From Paenibacillus sp. OVF10 (GTDB lineage: Bacteria > Bacillota > Bacilli > Paenibacillales > Paenibacillaceae): a stretch of 64,000 bases of DNA. Where the stretch lies: NCBI GenBank assembly GCA_022836915.1, contig CP094668.1:2108001-2172000 (forward strand), read 5' to 3'. Below, one piece after another: positions 59,618 to 64,000 of this stretch. The translations under genes were made by a program, and so were the position numbers. The notes beneath the pieces were generated by a model. That model ran no database searches. It was not told the origin of the DNA and saw only the letters and a program-made list of their open reading frames with translations. Position 1 is the first letter of the stretch. Every line of letters starts with the position of its first letter.

Positions 59618-60139
59618 ATGGACAACGTGGCGAATAATAAGCAGGAAGCAACGCTTCAGTTCAGGTTCATGACACTCGCGGATATTCCCGATGTGATGGA
59701 GATTGAACATGAGGCCTTTACCCTGCCCTGGACGGAAGAAGCATTTCAAAATGAATTGACACACAATCATTTTGCTAAATATATGGTGATGGAATTAGAA
59801 GGAAAAGCCATTGGCTATGCAGGTATGTGGACAATCATGGATGAAGCCCATATTACCAATATTGCAGTCAGAGGCGCGTATCGTGGACGCAAGCTTGGCG
59901 AAAAGTTACTGGATGAATTAATGAGCACAGCGGCTTATCTCGGGATGGAACGAATGACGCTGGAGGTCAGAGTCTCGAACAGCATTGCACAGCGTTTATA
60001 TCAGAAAAAAGGGTTTGAATCGGCGGGTCTTCGTAAAGGGTATTACTCCGATAATGGGGAAGATGCGATGATTATGTGGGCGAACTTGCCGTCTGCAGGC
60101 CGGAGCGGCGAAGAGGAAGGAAGCGTACTGGATTCATGA
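59618..60139 (+). CDS. rimI: ribosomal protein S18-alanine N-acetyltransferase
   Basis: This is a GNAT acetyltransferase, 173 aa, with FRFMTLADIPDVMEIEHEAF, ITNIAVRGAYRGRKLGEKLL (the acetyl-CoA loop) and LEVRVSNSIAQRLYQKKGFE. RimI acetylates the N-terminus of S18, and its gene is usually in the tsa operon, as here. AAAGGGGGAAAG precedes the ATG. It overlaps tsaD by 4 bases (ATGA). Confidence 0.93.
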   Translation: MDNVANNKQEATLQFRFMTLADIPDVMEIEHEAFTLPWTEEAFQNELTHNHFAKYMVMELEGKAIGYAGMWTIMDEAHITNIAVRGAYRGRKLGEKLLDELMSTAAYLGMERMTLEVRVSNSIAQRLYQKKGFESAGLRKGYYSDNGEDAMIMWANLPSAGRSGEEEGSVLDS

Positions 60140-61191
60140 ACGAACTCAATGAAAAAATAAATTCTGCACCATCCTACATTTTGGCGGTGGAGACAAGCTG
60201 TGATGAAACATCGGTAGCAGTAGTCAAAGATGGACGGGAAGTGCTGTCCAATCTGATCTCAAGTCAGATCGAGACGCATAAGGCATTTGGTGGTGTTGTA
60301 CCTGAAGTGGCTTCACGCAAACACGTTGAAGTCATTACGTTGATGCTGGAACAGGCGATCGAACAGTCCGGCATTCGTCCACGTGATCTAAGTGCAATTG
60401 CCGTGACGCAAGGTCCGGGGCTGGTCGGTGCACTGCTGGTGGGTATTGTTGCGGCCAAAACGCTGGCCATGGCACTGGGCAAACCGCTCATCGGCACACA
60501 TCATATTGCCGGGCATATCTATGCCAACCGACTTACTCATGAACTGCAATATCCAGCGATGGCACTGGTCGTATCTGGTGGACATACAGAACTTGTGCAT
60601 ATGGAATCCGAGGGTAAGTTCAAACTGATTGGTCGTACACGTGATGATGCTGTAGGCGAAGCGTATGACAAAGTAGCACGTGCATTGGGTTGTCCTTATC
60701 CGGGTGGCCCGCATGTGGACCGGATGGCATCTGAAGCGGAGGACGTAGTGCCATTACCACGGGTATGGCTGGAAGCAGGTTCGTACGATTTCAGTCTCAG
60801 TGGTCTGAAGTCTGCTGTACTGAATGCGCTCAACCAGGCCAAAATGCGCGGAGAAACCTTGGAGCCGTCTGCGGTTGCACGTGGTTTCCAGGAAGCTGTT
60901 GTTGAAGTGTTGGTTGAGAAAGCCGTTAGAGCAGTTCGTGAGTATGGTTCACGTCAACTGTTATTATGTGGTGGTGTTGCAGCTAACCGGGGGTTACGCT
61001 CGGCATTACAGGAGCGATGCACGAAGGAAGGGCTTGAACTGTTAATCCCGCCAATGGAATATTGTACGGATAACGCGGCCATGATTGGAGCGGCTGCATA
61101 TCTGAAATGGCAGCGGGGAGAAATTGCTGAATTTGATGCGAAGGCAGATCCAGGACTTTCCCTGGAGGAATGGTCCGTTCAATCCGTATAG
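60136..61191 (+). CDS. tsaD: tRNA N6-threonylcarbamoyladenosine synthase TsaD
   Basis: TsaD is the catalytic subunit of t6A formation, transferring threonylcarbamoyl to A37. The iron-binding HHIAGH motif is at about residue 122, with VETSCDETSVAVV, FGGVVPEVASRKH, QGPGLVGALLVG and LLLCGGVAANRGLR in their usual order. The ATG at 60136 overlaps the rimI stop. Length 351 aa is normal. It is intact in this sequence. Confidence 0.96.
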   Translation: MNELNEKINSAPSYILAVETSCDETSVAVVKDGREVLSNLISSQIETHKAFGGVVPEVASRKHVEVITLMLEQAIEQSGIRPRDLSAIAVTQGPGLVGALLVGIVAAKTLAMALGKPLIGTHHIAGHIYANRLTHELQYPAMALVVSGGHTELVHMESEGKFKLIGRTRDDAVGEAYDKVARALGCPYPGGPHVDRMASEAEDVVPLPRVWLEAGSYDFSLSGLKSAVLNALNQAKMRGETLEPSAVARGFQEAVVEVLVEKAVRAVREYGSRQLLLCGGVAANRGLRSALQERCTKEGLELLIPPMEYCTDNAAMIGAAAYLKWQRGEIAEFDAKADPGLSLEEWSVQSV

Positions 61192-61213
61192 TCAGGCAGT
61201 TTGAGATTAAGAG

Positions 61214-61243
61214 TTGACAGCAGGGATGTAAAGAATGTATATT
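61214..61243 (+). promoter_or_regulatory. promoter of the leuA T-box leader
   Basis: TTGACA (61214-61219), 18 bases and TATATT (61238-61243) form the promoter. The transcript would begin just ahead of a small hairpin (CAGGAAT-TCAG-ATTCCTG, 61260-61277) and the first T-box. Confidence 0.7.
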
Positions 61244-61279
61244 TAGTTACAAATTTAAACAGGAATTCAGATTCCTGAA

Positions 61280-61670
61280 CTGATAAACGCGATGAACAGG
61301 AATAGTAAGGTCATTCCCGGTCTTAGAGAGCTGCGGTATGGTGCAACGCAGTCGAAGGAAACCTGAAACTCACCTGGAAGCGGAACGATGGAACACGGTG
61401 ACTCCCCGGGAGAATCCGAAGGCCGATCATGGCCCAAAGTACATGGTTACGGGTTGCCTCCGTGAATGGGCCGTTGTCGGTAGGACCGTTATTACAAGGA
61501 TCAACTGACGATAACTGAGGGGGCTTTCAGGCTGCTTCAAGGGATCCGGATATGCGAAAGCATTCAGGGGTTGTCTTGAATGAACAGGAAGGAAGTCAAC
61601 AAGAGTGGTACCGCGAAGGTGAACAGCCTGTCGTCTCTTGCATTATTGCATGAGGTGGCAGGCTTTTTTT
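61280..61670 (+). ncRNA. T-box leader 1 (leucine specifier CTC)
   Basis: This is a tRNA-sensing transcription attenuator. Stem I carries the AG-bulge AGAGAG (about 61325-61330) and a distal GGTGCAACGCAG part. The specifier lies on the 3' side, where GAAACTCACCTGG places CTC (61369-61371), a leucine codon. The T-box AAGAGTGGTACCGCG is at 61601-61615; TGGT pairs with an ACCA tRNA end. The terminator pairs AGCCTG (61625-61630) with CAGGCT and ends in seven T at about 61670. Uncharged tRNA-Leu should stabilise the antiterminator. A second T-box follows directly. Confidence 0.88.
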
Positions 61671-61689
61671 GATTTTCAAAATAAGGATG

Positions 61690-62066
61690 AATGAAGTAGG
61701 TCATATTATAAATGTGATGAACGGGAGCAGTAGAACGATAAAGCGCTCAGAGAGCTGCGGGGTGGTGCGACGCAGTGGCTGGAATCATTCGAATCTCGCC
61801 CGGGAACGGAGCTGTGGAAGCGTGGGGACGATATCAATCGCCCAGTTGTCCTGATGGACAATAACATGTGTTACATAGCAACGGTTAACCCCCGTTATAG
61901 GGTGTTTCTCCGAATTCCAGTGGTGTCGTGTGCACATGCACAATCCATTGGATCTCGGAGACGACGAGGTGGATGGAGTCTGGCGCAAGCCTGGCCCATC
62001 AAGCAAGAGTGGTACCGCGGAGGGATAATAACCCGCCGTCTCTTATATGAGATGGCGGGTTATTTG
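61690..62066 (+). ncRNA. T-box leader 2 (leucine specifier CTC)
   Basis: This is a second complete T-box in series with the first. Its stem I segment AGAGAGCTGCGGGGTGGTGC closely matches T-box 1. The specifier context GAATCTCGCCCGG gives CTC at 61795-61797 (Leu). T-box AAGAGTGGTACCGCG is at 62005-62019. The terminator AACCCGCC (62030-62037) with GGCGGGTT (62054-62061) is followed by ATTTGTG. No separate promoter is evident, so leuA transcription has to pass both attenuators. Confidence 0.88.
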
Positions 62067-62255
62067 TGTTTGCTGCCGGCAGCAGGGTGGGCATGGGAAG
62101 AACCATATGGAGATTGAAAAGTCAGAAGGTCAGGGTGTAAGTCGACGTACACTCTGTTATGAGGGTAAGCAGTATTTGCAACGAGTAATGAACATCGAAC
62201 ATCAAGTATAGGCACTAAAAATTCAACAGGCTTTAATGATTACCAAGGACTAAGC

Positions 62256-62302
62256 TACAAACAACATACGCGTTTACAAACAACATACGCGTTTACAAAC
62301 AA
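62256..62302 (+). repeat. 19-bp tandem repeat before leuA
   Basis: The unit TACAAACAACATACGCGTT occurs at 62256-62274 and 62275-62293, followed by a partial third copy TACAAACAA (62294-62302). It lies between T-box 2 and the leuA ribosome site, in otherwise featureless AT-rich leader (62067-62380). Confidence 0.85.
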
Positions 62303-62396
62303 AATATATAACAACAGTGACGGCGATTAGCGGGTGATCTGTGGCTCATGGATCGTAACGAAAATATTTATAAAAATTTGATGGAGGTTAATGGAT

Positions 62397-63955
62397 ATGA
62401 CAACAACTAATAACAAACGCATGATTGAGATTTTTGATACAACACTGCGCGATGGAGAACAGGCACCAGGAGCAAGTCTGCAACCCGAGCAAAAGATTGA
62501 ACTGGCACACCAACTGGCTTCTCTGGGTATCGACGTCATTGAGCCTGGATTCCCGATCTCCAGTCCAGGTGAGTTCGCGGCGGTTCAGGCGATTTCGAGA
62601 CAGTTGCAGAACGTGGAGATCTGTGGATTCGCGCGTGCGGTCAAAGGTGATATCGATGCTGCAGTTCAAGCAACAGCGGATGCAGCACGGCGCCGAATTC
62701 ACCTGTTTATCTCTTCCTCGGATATTCATATTGAGCATCAACTACGCCGTCCGCGCAGTGAAGTGGTAGCTACCGCTCGTGAGATGGTATCTTATGCACG
62801 CCAGTTTACGGACATCGTAGAGTTCACAGCCATGGACGCTGCCCGTACCAAAATGGACGATTTGATTGAAATGGTTGAAGTCGCCATTGAAGCTGGAGCG
62901 AGCATTATTAATCTGCCGGATACGGTCGGTTATGCTCTGCCACATGAGTATGGTGAGATGTTCCGCCGGGTGCGTGAGGGTGCAAGAGGCGGCGATCAGG
63001 TTCGCTATAGTGCTCATTGTCATAATGATCTGGGCTTGGCCGTAGCCAATAGTTTGGCTGCGATTGCCAATGGAGCTACCCAGATTGAAGTGACCATTAA
63101 TGGTATCGGAGAACGGACGGGGAACTGTGCACTGGAAGAGCTGATTATGGCGCTGGAGACTCGGGGAGACGCGATTGGTGCAACGACGAACATTAAGCTG
63201 AATCAGCTATATGAAACTTCACGTCAGATTAGCCGGGCGATGCACTTCCCGATTGCATACAATAAACCGGTGGTGGGACGTAATGCGTTCCAGCATGAAT
63301 CAGGCATCCATCAGGATGGTCTGCTGAAGAATCGGAATACCTATGAGATTATGGACCCGGAAGCGCTGGGTATTCCGCGCAGCATGATTATTTTGGGCAA
63401 ACACTCCGGTCGTCACGCCCTGAAGGATCGGGTTCGCAAATACGGTTTTGAACCGGATGAGCAACAGATGGAGCAATTGTATGAGGTGTTCAAAGAAACC
63501 GCAGACCAGCAAAAAGTGGTCAGTGATGACCAGTTATTACAGATGGTTAGCCAGACCATGAATATTCCTGCACAGGACTATGAACTGGTTGAATTGCAGG
63601 TGACGGCGGGCAGCATGACGGATCGAATGGCCGCCGTACGTATTCGCACAAGCGCTGGAGAACAATCTTACTCCGCTGTTGGCGGTGGACCCGTGGATGC
63701 GACCATTCGTGCGATTGGTCAGAGCATTTCCGATGATATTGCATTTGTTGATATGGAGATGCATGCCTTGAGTGGGGAGAAGGTGCAAGTGCAGAAGCTG
63801 TAGTTACCGTGGAGCGTGCAGGGCGTGAGTTCCGGGGAACGGCAACACATAATGATATCGTCATGGCTGCCGGTCTTGCGTATGTAGCGGCTTGTAATGC
63901 TGCTGGGCTGAAGGCCGAGTCTTCCGAACATCATGAACAAGAAGCGCATGCGTAA
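62397..63955 (+). CDS. leuA: 2-isopropylmalate synthase, frameshifted near the 3' end
   Basis: LeuA condenses acetyl-CoA with 2-ketoisovalerate, the first committed step to leucine. The catalytic TIM-barrel has IFDTTLRDGEQAPGASL, YSAHCHNDLGLAVANSLAA and NGIGERTGNCALEE; a C-terminal regulatory domain for leucine feedback follows. The ATG at 62397 is preferred over 62391 because GGAGG (62383-62387) is then 9 bases away. One G missing from G4 at 63774-63777 truncates the regulatory domain. Correction gives ALSGGEGASAEAVVTVERAG and an end at 63955 (519 aa). Control by the two leucine T-boxes fits its role. Confidence 0.95.
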
Positions 63956-64000
63956 AACATCTTTGCCAGATCGCATCTACAGCGGCAATAGTAGCAAGTG

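Noticed and set aside
1-64000. CRISPR arrays, prophage, transposases, tRNA or rRNA genes
   Set aside because: No regularly spaced repeats, no integrase or transposase motifs, and no tRNA-like cloverleaf or rRNA sequence was seen on either strand.

Overview
The window looks like a chromosomal segment of an endospore-forming Firmicute, most likely Paenibacillus. The evidence is mid-40s to 50% GC coding sequence, strong AGGAGG-type ribosome sites, tandem T-box leaders, a small acid-soluble spore protein, a GerB-type germination permease, bacterial Ku with split LigD proteins, and an exopolysaccharide locus of the Paenibacillus/Bacillus kind. I see no phage, transposase, tRNA, rRNA or CRISPR array.

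Layout. 0-10 kb: housekeeping and accessory genes, namely a partial dGTPase, an LLM flavin oxidoreductase, a chemotaxis receptor, a TRM11-like methyltransferase, a 2-hydroxyacid dehydrogenase, a 2H phosphoesterase, a SleB-like hydrolase and a diacylglycerol glycosyltransferase-like protein. 10-13.2 kb: a TetR regulator and a YhgE/Pip membrane protein, each preceded by a TGAC-N15-GTCA site. 13.9-18.5 kb: glutamate synthase large subunit. 19-39.5 kb: an XRE regulator, then a Wzx/Wzy-type exopolysaccharide locus. It runs from a PilZ-like protein, CpsB phosphatase, YveK/YveL pair, GalU, initiating phosphoglycosyltransferase and Wzy to PssD/PssE, four more glycosyltransferases, Wzx, a pyruvyltransferase, ManC, Ugd, an LCP ligase, a secreted GH74-like protein and VanZ. 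The polymer is predicted to contain mannose, glucuronic acid and pyruvate ketals. 40-47 kb: a small Cys-rich protein, an ABC-2 transporter, an AI-2E family permease, a YtrA-like regulator with a DUF1648 protein, and a secreted hydrolase. 47-51.7 kb: a CNNM-type protein, cardiolipin synthase and YitT. 51.7-57.8 kb: NHEJ genes (LigD polymerase, LigD-type ligase, Ku) beside spore genes (GerB-type permease, SspH). 58-61.2 kb: the t6A operon tsaE-tsaB-rimI-tsaD. 61.2-64 kb: two consecutive leucine T-boxes and leuA.

Caveat. About twenty genes are broken by single-base frameshifts. In nearly every case one missing base, usually in a homopolymer, restores a conserved motif and a normal length. I read these as assembly or sequencing deletions, not natural pseudogenes. 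They are annotated as single genes with the break given; any of them could still be a real mutation.
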